From positions 17,883 to 81,882 of the forward strand of contig JAAEAF010006130.1 of the NCBI GenBank assembly GCA_011037195.1: 64,000 nucleotides of DNA, read 5' to 3'. Positions 22,817 through 34,688 of this stretch are shown here, piece by piece. Position 1 is the first letter of the stretch, and every line of letters begins with the position of its first letter. The position numbers and the translations under genes are program-made. This stretch comes from Triatoma infestans. Taxonomy: Eukaryota > Arthropoda > Insecta > Hemiptera > Reduviidae. The notes beneath the pieces were generated by a model. It saw only the letters and a list, made by a program, of their open reading frames with translations, was not told the origin of the DNA and ran no database searches.

Positions 22817-24327
22817 TCTGGTGTGAAACACTCACACGACTTTCTCTTACAGCGAAATGGCAAATTTTCTTCACACTTACAATTCTTATTAGTGTTTAAA
22901 ACCGTCGGCATATCACAAAAAATCTGAATATCACAAAAAAAGTGAAAAACCTATTCATTAAGGTCGTACATCCGACCATCTTCAAACTCAGGATTTCGAC
23001 AACATATTCAATTCTAATTAATATAATTTAGATGCTAGAATTGCGTAATAAACTGAAATAGCACTTGAGAGGGAATCATAACCTTAACTCTCCCCGAAAA
23101 GTGCCCTTAAATGAATTTTCCCGGAGAAAAGTGTTTCAAATAAAAGTTGTAGCTCTTTGTATGTGTAGTTAATATTTAATGTTCAATGAAAATTTGTTGG
23201 AACCATTTTTGAAAAAAAGTAAAAAATTAAAAACTACTTCAGTAAAGCTTACTTCCGGTCACTCGACTTTCTTCAAATTCGGGATTTTGACAGCATCCTT
23301 AATTTTGTTATGTGTGTGTATGTAATATGTACAATATATATGTAATATAATATATGTAATAATGTATACGTAATATAATATATATATTATATGTAATATT
23401 ATATGAAATAATAGCTCCCGCTCTAGGGGCGGGCAACACGGACGCCAAAATCCGGAGGCGCCAAAATTTAAAGGCGCCATTTTGGATGTAAGTGTGAGAA
23501 AAAATATTGATGTGTTAAATATTCAATTAATAGAAAATTTCACATATCGATTTTTTCCTTTGCTAAAAATTTACAGTGCGGAGCGTATTTATATTGTTTA
23601 TGTCTAAAAGCTAAAAATATTTACACTATTATTGAAAAATTAACGCAGAATTTTTAAAGGACGATGCTTGAAATTGATTGAATATGCATATGCTTCTCTG
23701 AACAGAATAGCATTAGCTGCTTCAGCTTATGTTTGAACATTCATAGACTTGCTTAAGAAAAAATCTATATACGTATGTATTTTTAAGGGCGGCATTTTGT
23801 TTTTTTTATCGGACGCTGGTAATAACTGAAATAACACTTTAGACGAAACCGTAACCTCATCCCTACGCCAAAAGTGTACCCTTAAATGAATTTTTCTGGA
23901 GAAATGATACAAATCAAAGTCGTAGTACTTTGTATGTGTCGTTCCTATAACATGTTCAAAGTAAATCGTTATAGCCGTTTTTGAGAAAATCACCCAAAAA
24001 ATGGAAAAACCATTCGGAAAAGTGGCACTTTCGGTTGATGTATTTTGCCCGAAATCTTCGAGTTTGATGCGTTGATAGTACCTGAACGGAATACCAGGTT
24101 TGAGCTTCTTACAAATTTTTTCGTTTTTGAGTTATTCCTTCCATAGAAATCCACACACACACACATATATATATATATTATAGAGAGAGAGAGAGAGAGA
24201 GAGAGAGATCATTTCTAAAAACGCTCAGGGGACCTCAAAACGTGTTATTTCCGGTAAAAACTCAATTTTGAAAATCTGGCAAGATCGCTATACATCCTCT
24301 AACAGTAGTTAGAGAGAGTAAAAATAC
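22817..24327 (-). repeat. family X element, full length with internal insertion
   Basis: On the minus strand this copy runs from the left end at about 24327 (ACTCTCTCTAACTACTG) to the right end at 22817 (GTGTGAGTGTTTCACACCAG). Module landmarks are visible at 22925-23300 and 23815-24060. About 500 bp between 23310 and 23815 do not belong to the family and include a TA-rich tract and a GGCGCC-rich block. The (GT)n position is occupied by (CA)n(TA)n(GA)n at 24150-24208. It lies tail-to-tail with the copy at 21283-22290. Confidence 0.75.
24146..24208. repeat. compound microsatellite (CA)n(TA)n(GA)n
   Basis: Consecutive CACACACA, TATATATA and GAGAGAGA tracts sit at the microsatellite position of the X element. 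Confidence 0.95.
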
Positions 24328-24400
24328 AATATTTGACCTACTAAGAATATTGAAATAAAATACAGTATCAGTTGGAAAAATAGTTAAAATTTACATGTCT

Positions 24401-24401
<1 letters not shown>

Positions 24402-24442
<41 letters not shown>
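24402..24442. repeat. (TAA)n microsatellite
   Basis: About 13 uninterrupted TAA units lie directly before the truncated SINE at 24443. Confidence 0.95.
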
Positions 24443-24443
<1 letters not shown>

Positions 24444-24614
24444 GGGATTCCTACGCGGAAATCCCGGATTTGTATACAGGGTTAATCAAAGATTTTTTTC
24501 TTCCTAGGAGCTTGTAACGGCTCACTGTTCGGTAGTTGATACTGTTGCCTGGAGCAGGTTGCCCGGGACCTGCAGTGCATTGCGAAGGCTCTAAGTGCAT
24601 GTTAGCGCGTTAGA
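24443..24614 (+). repeat. SINE S1, 5'-truncated copy
   Basis: It starts with TCCTACGCGGAAATCCCGGA, the second half of the tRNA-like head, and continues with TTTTTTTCTTCCTAGGAGC, GGCTCACTGTTCGGTAGTTG, GACCTGCAGTGCATTGCG and AAGGCTCTAAGTGCATG. The 5' boundary abuts a (TAA)n tract. Confidence 0.7.
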
Positions 24615-24679
24615 TTTGGAACGTAGATGTCTAGCAATGCAGCCTTCAGCATTTTTCGCCATAGGAGAGTGTGCCCCTC

Positions 24680-24762
24680 GCTCTCCGTGATAGTCTTTAT
24701 CGAGAGGACAATACCCGGTGCCAGCAGTACACTCAGCAGGGTCCGGGCGAAGATGGTCGTAA
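24680..24762 (+). repeat. SINE S1, 3' tail fragment
   Basis: The block GAGGACAATACCCGGTGCCA, GCAGTACACTCAGCAGGGTC and CGGGCGAAGATGGTCG matches the S1 tail (GGCCGGCAGTGCACTGAG, then GGCTCCGGGCGCC). It follows the previous S1 copy in the same orientation. Confidence 0.55.
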
Positions 24763-25424
24763 ATTTTGAGGAACCTCAATATATGTATACTGATGAAGCT
24801 CAGGTCTTATCATTGCTCATTCCAATTTCCAATTTAGGTCTAGTTGGTTTTCTTGTATAAAATTGGAATAATGAGGTTGCCATTAGCTCTTACTGCAATA
24901 ATAGAAATAAAACAAGTGTTTTCTACATAGCTATAGATAATATCTTAATACGAAATGTTAGGCTTGCGATTTACGTATTGGATGGAATTGGCGAATTATT
25001 TTAAACAAGCAATTTTGCACACGTTATGCTCGTTCATTTACTTGTAAGTCATCTAGAAGGTAATGAAAAAGTCAGTTAGAAATGAATGTTGCTGTATTGG
25101 TTTATTTGAACATTCCACTATCTTTGAATATCTCTTTGCGTTGTTTCATGAGAGCTATTTTTTTTCAATTCCCTGGATTGCAGACAGATTTTCTAATGTT
25201 TCTCCTGTTTTCAAGTCCTCCTTCGTCTCGTGCATGCGTCTTCCGTCTGCATTTCATTTTTTCCACAAATAATCTTATTTTTACTTTCACTTATTTATTT
25301 AATGAAACATGTTTAATCGAGCGAAAAATCTAATTGCTTAATTAATAATTTATTTAGCTTGTCTAAAAAATGTTTGTTACGTCTTCACACTTAATTAGCT
25401 TGAAGTTGAATATCCATTTTTACT

Positions 25425-25710
25425 TACACTTACTCCTAGTAAGAGTAAGTATTACGAAGGTGTCGAATTTTTCGAAACTGAATCTTCATCGATATATACC
25501 TGAATCTTCGTCTTCTGAGTACGAAAAAAGGATTTCAGCGAATAATCTGAATACACATATATATAGATATATGTGTATATACATATATCTGTGTCTGTGG
25601 CAGTATGCGTTAACAAAATATCTCAAAAACGAAAAATTGCGGGCAGCTTCAACCTTTATATTCCATTCCATCAACCGGAAGTGCGACATTCCTCAATAGG
25701 TGTTATTTAA
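25425..25710 (+). repeat. family X element, left part
   Basis: The left end (ACTTACACTTACTCCTAGTA) is followed by a degraded CACCGG block, a (TA)/(GT) tract, ATCTCAAAAACGAAAAATTG, CATCAACCGGAAGTGCGAC and ATTCCTCAATAGG. It stops at the beginning of module 1, just before the long inverted-repeat arm at 25731. Confidence 0.75.
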
Positions 25711-25730
25711 TTTAGTCCTTGCTTTATGAA

Positions 25731-26215
25731 ATATTTTCAGAATATCAAGAGATCACCAAGCATGCTAAACATCCTCAGGTATCCTTACTTTTAACTGAGA
25801 AAATGATGGAATTGTTCGAAAAAACCTTCTTATCCACTATAAAATATAATTATTGCATAATCTCCCTTTATACAAATTTCCATGATACCTCCTCCATCTC
25901 TCTAATCCTTTCGTCCTACAGTTCACCACTTCCCACATTCAAGTTAGTCCTCCTCGAAGATTAAAACGTCTATGTCCGCGAGACTTATTGAACCCAATAA
26001 CAAATTGGTTCAGTAAACTTTTAGGGATATTATTACTGAATAATGTGAACATGTCTCTATGTTCATATCATCATTTTTGCTCATTCTATTACCTACAGTT
26101 TTAATATCAATAAATATACACACAAAAAAAAACTTCATTTCAACCATATCAGCGCTATGCCCGACTCCGAAGAATGGAAGAGATGCCATAATAAGTAAAT
26201 GAAATATTTATATTA
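25731..26215 (+). repeat. long inverted repeat, left arm
   Basis: This arm is the reverse complement of 28544-29050, with shared landmarks throughout: AGCATGCTAAACATCCTCAG, AATGATGGAATTGTTCGAA, CACTTCCCACATTCAAGTTA, CTTTTAGGGATATTATTACT, ATCAGCGCTATGCCCGACTC and GCCATAATAAGTAAATGAAA. Arms are about 490-505 bp with moderate divergence and indels. Long terminal inverted repeats of a DNA transposon, or inverted copies of one element, are both possible. Confidence 0.75.
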
Positions 26216-26348
26216 GGGGGGCATCCAATTAGTAGGTAATACTTACCAGCAGTTCAATATGTATTGCAAGTAACATATACAAACTTGTACATTGCACTTA
26301 CCTGCAAGAGAGTTAATTGCGCAGATACTAGGTTCAAAACAGCAGTAT

Positions 26349-26546
26349 ATTGTTGTGGTGGCTGGTTCCGCAGAGCTGGTAAGCATCAGAGACATTTTCC
26401 GTGATAGCCTGCTTCATTTTGTGGCCATCGACCGTTTTCGGGCGTTCGCCCATCTTCAGGATGCGTTTGTCAGACAGTGTGATAACACAGACTTGCACAG
26501 AGCAAATTCAGTTTATACAGAGTCAAACCACGGAAAATGTCTCTGA
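26349..26546 (-). mobile_element. family E element, copy E3
   Basis: On the minus strand it starts TCAGAGACATTTTCCGTGG, carries a spacer with AACTGAATTTGCTCTGTGCA, then a ribozyme-like segment at 26426-26463, the shared 3' region GAAGCAGGCTATCACGG, and the distal TCTGCGGAACCAGCCACCAC. The 5' arm is shorter than in E2. In the ribozyme-like segment CATC/GATG, CTGAAGA and the GGGCG/CGCCC stem are intact, but stem III reads ACGG instead of CCGG, breaking one pair. Flanking target duplications are not clear. Confidence 0.75.
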
Positions 26547-26549
26547 CAT

Positions 26550-27900
26550 ATGATTCTGATATGATTCGTCACAGTGGCACGAATGATTTTTTATTTGTAT
26601 TTTTAAAATATCTATTAAATTATGTAAATTACATTTTGTTTTTTCGTAGAAATTCTTGGATATTTTCAAAATCAATTTCAAACGTAATTTTATGCCGCAC
26701 AGCGTAAATATCAGGATGTATACGGCTTGCGAGTTTATAACAAAGTTGTGTACCGAAAATTTTCAGTCCAGGACCACATTCGTGTGAATTAATTATTAGG
26801 AAAAATTTATGTTTTTCTAAAGATGAAATCGCAAATTTCTTTAATAACATGGTTAAAGTTATTAAAGGGCAAAAAAAGAAAAACTTTAAATGTTTATTTA
26901 AAAAATAAATGTAATCGAGAACAAGGTCAGATTTGTTTAAACTGGTTGTAGTGTGCTATGCGTAGATACCGTAAAATAATTGATAGAAGTTATTTTAAAA
27001 TTTTTTTTTAGGAATTGTTGTGTAAGATTTTATTTTTATATTTTTGTCACATTAAACCAGGAATTGTCTTTCAGCTTGTGACACTAATCAAAATTGGTTA
27101 GCTTTGTTTACTAAAATATCTTTTCGTTTTGTTGTTGTTTTTTTTTGTAATGTCCATTTTTGGACATTCAGGATACTGAGTTTTTGTGTGTGATTGTATT
27201 TTGGTGTTGTTATGTGTGAGTAAGGACAGAGTTATGAGGAGTTGTATATATATAGCCAATAAAAACTGTCACAAGTGCTCATACTACGAGTTCAAAGCGT
27301 ATTTTATAACAGCTGAGCCTACTGTTCTAATGATATCCATAGAATGGACTTGTGACAAATAATTTAAATAAAAACATTGTTTAAACTTTGGAATTTGTTC
27401 TCTCTCATTCGTAGCGCACAATTCACCAAAATATGCTACGATTTTTTTTTTAACTCTTATTGGGAATACAAGGAGTAATTAATTATTTCAATATCAGTTC
27501 TAATCCAGTTAAAAGGGACGTCCAGGAGATATTTATCGAACTTTTAATAAAAATATCGCTTCTATATTGTATAAATTTCACTTTAATGAACAAAGGATTT
27601 CAAGAAAATAATAAATTGGTGCCAAAAATTGGTAATTTACTTTTTTAAATAAATCATAAATGACCAGTAAAAAAAAAAAACATTAACTACAAAATATACT
27701 GAATGGACAAATTCAAGAAATCATTGAGGTGGCAAACTATACGAAAAATGGTAAGACGTCCATTTTTCCATAGCCTATTAACCAAAAGCCTTTGTTTCAA
27801 GCCAAAGAATAAAAATGAAAATATTAAACAAAAAAATTGGAGATGATACTTGATCATATTTGTTATCTGCTTATAGCGCTGATTTATTTGAGTACTTAAT
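26550..27900. other. unassigned AT-rich interior of the inverted-repeat region
   Basis: Short frames (for example 26629-26850 minus, 27460-27648 plus) show no recognisable domain. The stretch 27130-27420 has an LTR-like appearance (GT-rich, an AATAAAAAC signal), but no paired copy is seen. Confidence 0.35.
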
Positions 27901-28520
27901 TATAAGGCCTTCCTTGACTACATAAGACTTCTCTGGCCCAAGAGGGACCAGAGCCTCAGTCACCACAGATAACCATCTAACCCTATCTTCTCAACAAGAG
28001 TCTTCGTCTCCGCATTCGACCTCCACCTCCGACTTGAGCGGCCAAGTCATCTTCACACGTTCCAACCACGTAAGTCTCTCTCTCCCATGTGGCATCTTTT
28101 TCAAACAGTGTTAACTTTGGAGCACTTTTCATCCATTCTACGCACTTGTCCCAGCCATTTCAATATAGTAGCCTTAACAAAGGTTATTATATCAGACCAC
28201 CCTGATCTTCTAGTCGACATGTTTAAATCTTTACAACCATGGATGTATTTCTGCTCTTTAATATAGGCTGGAAAGACCAAACACACCTATTTCCAACAGC
28301 TAAACGAGCGGCTTTATCTATTGATACTATTCTTTGAGGTGACAACTGCCCCCAGATGCTTGAATTCTTTAACAGTGTCAATCGTAAATTTCCTCACCGG
28401 CACGTTCCAGAAAATACTTTTCCACCTAGTGCATACCAGATATCTGATTTTCTAACGTTTAAATTTAGCAATATTTAAACAATGCTGTTCCAGATGAGAA
28501 ATGCTAAAATTTGTCTAGAT
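27900..28520 (-). pseudogene. LINE ORF2 C-terminal relic (RTE/R4-like signature), tentative
   Basis: Minus-strand reading contains VKATILKWLGQVRRMDEKCS, which matches the (L)RWLGHVxRMDE box located after the reverse transcriptase in several LINE groups. It is followed in broken frames by GERDLRGWNV and RSSRRWRSNAETKTLV. Upstream frames contain many stops. No catalytic core is readable. The clade is not determined. It lies at the inner edge of the right inverted-repeat arm, so it may be the interior of the element bounded by those arms. Confidence 0.45.
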
Positions 28521-28543
28521 ACTTCTGGTCAGTCAATGATCCA

Positions 28544-29050
28544 TTAATATAAATATTTCATTTACTTATTATGGCACCTCTTCCATTCTGAACAATTTTA
28601 ACAATGTTAAAAATTGGAGTCGGGCATAGCGCTGATATGGCTGAAATGAAGATCTTTTGTGGTATATATTTATTGATATTAGAATTGTAGGTAATAGAAT
28701 GAGCAAAAAGGATGATATGAACATAAAGACATGTTCACATTATTCAGTAATAATATCCCTAAAAGTTTACTGAACCAAATTGTTATTGGTTCAATAAGTC
28801 TCGCTGATATAGACGTTTTAATATTCGAGGACTAACTTGAATGTGGGAAGTGGTCAACTGTAGGGCGAAAGGATTAAAGAGAAGGAGGAGGTATCATGGA
28901 AATTTTAAAAATGGGAGATTATGTAATAATTATATTTCATAATGGATAAGATAGTTTCTTTCGAACAATTCCATCATTTTCTCAGTTAAAATTATGGAGA
29001 CCTGAGGATGTTTAGCATGCTTGGTGATCCCTTGATATTCTGAAAGTATT
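28544..29050 (-). repeat. long inverted repeat, right arm
   Basis: Reverse complement partner of 25731-26215. The inner end reads AATATAAATATTTCATTTAC and the outer end GCTTGGTGATCCCTTGATAT followed by TCTGAAAGTATT. The two arms enclose about 2.3 kb. Confidence 0.75.
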
Positions 29051-29899
29051 TCTTCACCCAAAAGTGATCACTTTTGTTTATTGCGCACATATCACACGAT
29101 TTAAACTTTAACTTAGTTTATATGTACTTTAGTAAATTTATTTAGATTCTATATGACTTTTGATGATACCTTATTTATCTCCCCTCCTTTGAACGTTCCA
29201 GATACCGCTGTTACATTATTATGTTAATGATTATTTCCAAAAATTCCAAACAATACATTGTATTTGATGTGTCCGATTTATTAGTTGAATTGTAATTTCG
29301 TCTAAATGAGTGTAACACCTCTATTCTAGTTTGAAGAAAGTTTTGCTTTTCACACTAACATTATTACTAAGTAGTACTAAGTCTTCTGGGTGGAAAATCA
29401 CCATTTTCCACATCTCATACTACATTTTCCACATCCCTCTTAGTATTAATTTACCAAGGATGAATAGCAGCCATGATAATGTTTAGAAAGTTTTCGTAGT
29501 TTGCTATGGTAGTGAGTTTAGCGTGAGCGTATTTGTTGTGTACTTTACTATCTTGCCTCTCATTTGCTGAAGCATGGTCGTTGACTGATTATCAACACAA
29601 ACTTTCAAAGCGAATTGTTGGACGAAGTGTTTTAGTGAGTACTGGTAACAGTTGGAGTGAGAAGTGATTCGCGTGAGTTTTGTGAACTGCCCCAACCAGT
29701 TCTTCACCTCTAGCTTGTCTTCCTAAATTATCTCACTCCAATACTAACGTCGTATGTCTCACGATATACTCTGCTGTCAAATAGTTACTGGGGTGAATCC
29801 ATCTTCGGTCCAAATTGTTCCACTTGGTTTGAAAACTAAATTAGCTTTTAGATATTGGCAGCCCAGTATGTCTTAGCCTGCCTTAGTTTGTTGTTGGCG

Positions 29900-30370
29900 G
29901 CACAGTTGCGTCTTAATCTAATGATCTAATGTGGCCTTATCTAACGCATGACTACTACTGAGAGCCAGACATTTCCTCAGTGCCCAAATAGGGCAGGTTT
30001 TTTTCAGACTGATCCATTTCCAATGCTAGCTTTGCCAATAGATCCGCCGGATACCGCAATGTTTTGGTACTCATTTAAGCACCACGTCCACACTTCGGGC
30101 TTTGAGGTTACTTATTAGATGCCTTCCTTTTTTCAAATCGTGCGAAAACACTCCAGCAAACTCAGAGATTGATTTAATCCCGTTAGTGTATCAGAAAATA
30201 GCACGAACATTTGCTTTGAACTCTCTGATATTTTTTGCAGGGACATGAGAACAGCTTTGGCTTCACCATCGAAACTAGATACGAGCTTGCCAACTAGGAC
30301 CGACAAGGACATATCAGAGATTAAATTCCGCTCTAACGTTTCTGTTACCCTCTACCGCTTAGCTTCATAT
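29900..30370 (-). pseudogene. LINE RNase H domain relic
   Basis: Minus-strand frames give, in the order expected of a LINE RNase H: FDGEAKAVLMSLQKI (position of the catalytic Glu), MFVLFSDTLTGLNQSLSLLE (the SDS-like strand with a catalytic Asp), a degraded VVLK/WVP segment, then PADLLAKLALEMDQSEKNLP (the ADxLAK motif with the last Asp). Several frameshifts and stops separate these blocks. The first catalytic Asp (TDGS) is not readable. It is probably from an I/R1/LOA-group LINE and unable to function. Confidence 0.5.
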
Positions 30371-30379
30371 GCACGTGAA

Positions 30380-31120
30380 CCCACATGTTAGAAGTAGCTT
30401 GTATAGTTAACGCATCCTCTAAGCTTAATCTGCCTTTAGCGCGGTTACGCTGCATATATTCGCTTTTGGGAAAGAAAGCCATTAGCCAGATTGAGTCCCA
30501 ATGATTACTCCAGTTCCTTTACCTTTGCAAAAAAGAGGAACTAGGTTTTCAATGTTTACCTATAATGAGATTTTTCTAGGGTGCAACAAGAATTTATTAA
30601 GTGATATAATGTTTTATGTCATTAAATGTTCTAAGATTACTAATTTAACAGAATAGTAGTCATAGAATTTGTAATATATGCACCCCTGGTAAGAAGTTGC
30701 AGCATTTGGCAACAATTGGTAATAATGAACAGCTTCAGTGTGAACCCATAAATATCGTGACCTAGATAGAACGATGAAGTTACACTGTTCCATTCAAGTT
30801 TATTTTCATTTGTCCATCCATAAATTAGAAAGTAGAAAATTATTTCTGATTATGGAAATAAGAGATCCTTTGCGCAGAGAATAATGATTTAAAAACTGAA
30901 TAGTGTTTATAGAAAATATAAGAAAAAAAATTCCCTATATGTCTTAATAATTACAGCTAGGTGACAAGAACATGTATTGAGAATATAGATAACAAGCCAT
31001 TACCAAAGCGATCCAAAAGATAACCTCCTAAGCCATCAAATATGGTTCCCTTTGTGCTGTGGTTGATTATTATATGTTGTCGTTGATAAAACTTTAGATA
31101 TGTATATATACAAGTGAGTG
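30380..31120. other. unassigned sequence
   Basis: The stretch is moderately AT-rich with no readable domain. It lies between the LINE RNase H relic and the LTR-like segment. Confidence 0.35.
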
Positions 31121-31538
31121 TGTAAGCTAGACGGCACCAGTGAATAGGGGTCCCATAAAGAACTGTGTAGATGTAGTTAGTCCTATAATCGATGTGAGAA
31201 GGAGAGAGAATCAGAGAGAAGGGGTTTTAGAGAAATAAACGAGAATAAATGCTGAATACTGTAATGAAAGAACGCACAAATTGCAAGGCCTTTACAAGCA
31301 TGTAGAAGATAGGTAGCGAGAGATATATAAAGAGACAGATTGGCTGAGTGATGAGAAGGGTAGATGGTTGCTGACTGGTTGTTAACTAGTCGTAAACTGT
31401 CCTGAACTGTGCTGTTTCGCTCTATTTATATGAATTGAACTGTCCCTTCCTAATCTTTTAACTTTTTTCATTCATTTTTGTGTTTCTCCGCTCTTCGGAT
31501 CCTATGAATCTATAATGATCCCATCGGATCCCATTACA
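31121..31538 (+). repeat. possible solo LTR
   Basis: The segment begins TGTAAGCTAGACGG and ends GGATCCCATTACA, giving the TG...CA ends and 5-bp inverted ends TGTAA/TTACA expected of an LTR. Its last bases plus the next ten (TCCTACTTTG) recur at 61311-61331, where GGATCCTATTACA is followed by GATCCTACTTTG. No matching second LTR, target duplication or polymerase gene is visible nearby. Confidence 0.3.
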
Positions 31539-33861
31539 GTCCTACTTTGGAAGAGTGGCTCATTAAATGCAAAATGAAAAAAGAAAACGGTAATCTAACT
31601 TGTAATGATAAAGAAAATTCCATTAACAGTCGAAATCATTGTATAATTAGCAAGGTCCTTGGTGCACTTCCTCGTGCATCTTTCCTGAGATCTGAATAAA
31701 GAGTAAATTAGAGCAGGTCTTGAAGAACTGAGCTTGGCCGAACCTAGAGTACCAAGGCTGTCAAAAAAAGCAAATGCTCATTCTCATAACGCTGTGGAAA
31801 TCAAGACTGTCTTAAACATTTTTATAATTGAACACTATTTGCCTTCTGAAGTCCGTAAAAATTGATTACCACTTTAGAGAATTGTTTAACCTGCAACAAC
31901 TGAGCAACTTTGTTTGGCGAAGTGATTTTCGTGGAACAGCTTTGAACATTCGATATTCAAATTCACGTACAATTTTGAACAATTTAAGAGATTATTTTAA
32001 ACTTTTTAAACCGCATACAAAAATGGTGAACCCTATAATGCACATCCAGTCAGTGTATTATTTTACTATGTATATTGTATTATTTTACTTTTATTTTTAT
32101 TTTCAGGCTATAGAAATTCTAATACATACTATGTTACTGGAGAAAATGTATGCCACATATGTTGTTCCCTTATCTATAAATATTAAACATAATAGAATAT
32201 GATATTCATGCAACAATTTATCGTTGTATAAAATAAAAAAAAAAAACGTTATTACGCTTGCATATGTTATAAAAGATTAACATTTTGTTGTATTTTATTA
32301 TTCTTATTTTTATTTTAATATTTAGTGCGATTCTGAAACATGCAAAGGGGTCATTGACTGTTGTCCAATGATTTTGTACGTGACATACAACTGGTAGCAC
32401 AATATATAAAATTAAAATGTATTTATTGCAATTAATATAATTAATAAAATTCCTTCCTGAATACAATAAATCTTATGTTTCATTAGTGTCAACTAAGAGG
32501 TTAATTATAAATTTGTATAATAAGTAAAAAGTTCTTTTTGTCCATTAATTTTAATAACTTTAAAAGAAAAAACGTTGCATTGAAACAAAAATAAGGTCAT
32601 GCAATAGAATTATTTGAATAATCTGTTTAAATAGAAGAACAATTTGTTTGGAAAGTATCTGTATCATGCGTCCACCTCTGGATAATATAGCCGCTTATTA
32701 TTATGGATATTAAATGGTGCATGTAGAAATAAATAAATAAAAAAATGTAGCCGCTTGCAGCCAATGAATGGCTTTGTCCGGTCGCATAACAAGAATAATA
32801 GTGGACGTTATATGCAACTTGTACTCCTTTTAAAATAACTTTTCTTGTAAAAGGGAATGAACTGTTTCTCCCCACTCCCCTATAATCTTGTTTTTCCTGT
32901 TTTCAGCCAGCACGTAAAAGCTACTTTATTATTCCTGTTGGCATATCTTGTCAGATCCTACCCTATCAATTCCGTACACCTTAATTAATGTAGCAGGAGT
33001 GATGGGGGATGTTTGGTTGGAGTACATACAATCTGGCACTGAACTCACAATCTATACTTTAAGATTTACTTAGAGAGGAGAAAGAGTATATGGAGGGAGA
33101 GTGGCCGGGCGATAGGATAAAGTAGAATGATTTAGCTTTGGCTAATGTGAGTCACACTTGAAAGGTGAAATGGCCAGTTAGAACTCTTGCTTGTGGCTAG
33201 CTTGGTAATACTTACATCAAGTTTGATGTTAAAACTTGTTAACTCGTCAGAATTGATCTTGTGACTGATTCATTCAAAGTTTATCTGGTTAGGGATCGTC
33301 AAGTCCTCAGATGGTCGTCTTTTTATTCCATTTCTCTGATTGCTTGTGAAGACTTCTAGGTGGGAGATTTGCTATCCATAGTTGACGTGAACTTGAAGGC
33401 ACAAAGGTAGCGACTGGATGCGGATGCCTAGTGAACTACTGAGGTTAGGTTTTGTTGGTCAAATTCAGTGGTAATCAGTTCCATTATATTAAGATCCGTA
33501 CAACAATAGTTGCATTAGATGTGCTCTAGAAGGGTCATTATTAATGCAACTTATTACAAGGTCTAATGTTTGTTCTCTCTCCTTGCCTTACTTATAGCTG
33601 TTGGATCCAGTCACTAAACCAATTGAATCAACAATCTGTCCGACAATCCTGTTCAACGAGATCTGCGTTCAACTATCAGTTTTGAGGTTCACCTATTAAT
33701 AAGAATTATAATTTATAAAAAAGAAAGAACTTGTAAGTGACAAATGCTGCAATCCGATCGGTGAGAAGGCTAGAAAATGCAGATTGGATATGACTATGCT
33801 CTGGATACAAACCAGCTGATCAGCAAAGTTTTTATAGCAGCGTTGAAGTATATGGTTGCCA
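31539..33861. other. unassigned AT-rich sequence
   Basis: The open frame at 31828-32202 has no recognisable domain and AT-driven composition. The less AT-rich stretch 33060-33350 loosely resembles 590-930 (shared TCAGATGGTCG block). Confidence 0.4.
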
Positions 33862-33935
33862 AAAATAAAAAATCGGATGTGAAACACTCACAATCTTTTC
33901 TCTCACTCCACTTTGCATAGTCTCTAGTTTATCTA
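33862..33935 (-). repeat. family X right-end fragment
   Basis: CGGATGTGAAACACTCACAA followed by TCTTTTCTCTCACTCC is the reverse complement of the X right end. The rest of that element is absent. The palindrome at 33938 starts immediately after. Confidence 0.65.
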
Positions 33936-33937
33936 AC

Positions 33938-34655
33938 TCTTTGTATAACGCTTCTCTTGTAATCATTTATTGGTTTAATTACACTAATAGCTCAATTGCT
34001 GTTGCGAGAAACTAGATATTGATTGAATTTGCTCATGCATAGATTTCCAGCTTTATGAATTTCATATTAAATTATTTCTTTCAATACTTTGTGGACTGTG
34101 CCAAATACATGAAATTAAGAACAATATAATGAATAGCTAGAAACTCCATGTCAAAGAAAAGTTTTTTAACTGTATATTATGAATTACTTCGAGAAAATTT
34201 TGTCAGTGTTTAACATCAATTTTATTTTGTTCCATTAGTATAAACGGCCAAATACTAAATTATTTACATTGGCATTTCTGCCTAATTCTCTTTTGCCTTC
34301 TCTTTCAACAATGGAACGAAAAATTCAGAGTTTTCTCCTTATAGTTCCTTTATACTTTGATATAGTAAATAATAAGTTAGAAATAACTTGATTTTTTTCA
34401 TTTTTTCCTGTTAATTTTTATTGCAAAATTTGATAATTAATAAAATACTTATGGAGGGAAAATTAGTCAAAAAATTTTTTTTCAAAAAAAGTAATTAGCT
34501 ATAAATAATTAACCAGTCACAGCATAGAAAAGAAGGTGTGAAATGTGAGTTTATGTTAGGCCAATCAGAAATTTAGAATTATCATGTTGACCACGCCCAC
34601 ATTTTACATCTTTACTTCTACACTGTGATTGGTTAATTATTTACAGCTAATTATT

Positions 34656-34688
<33 letters not shown>

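Noticed and set aside
31828..32202. 124-residue open frame
   Set aside because: AT-driven composition, no recognised domain, no upstream or downstream gene context.
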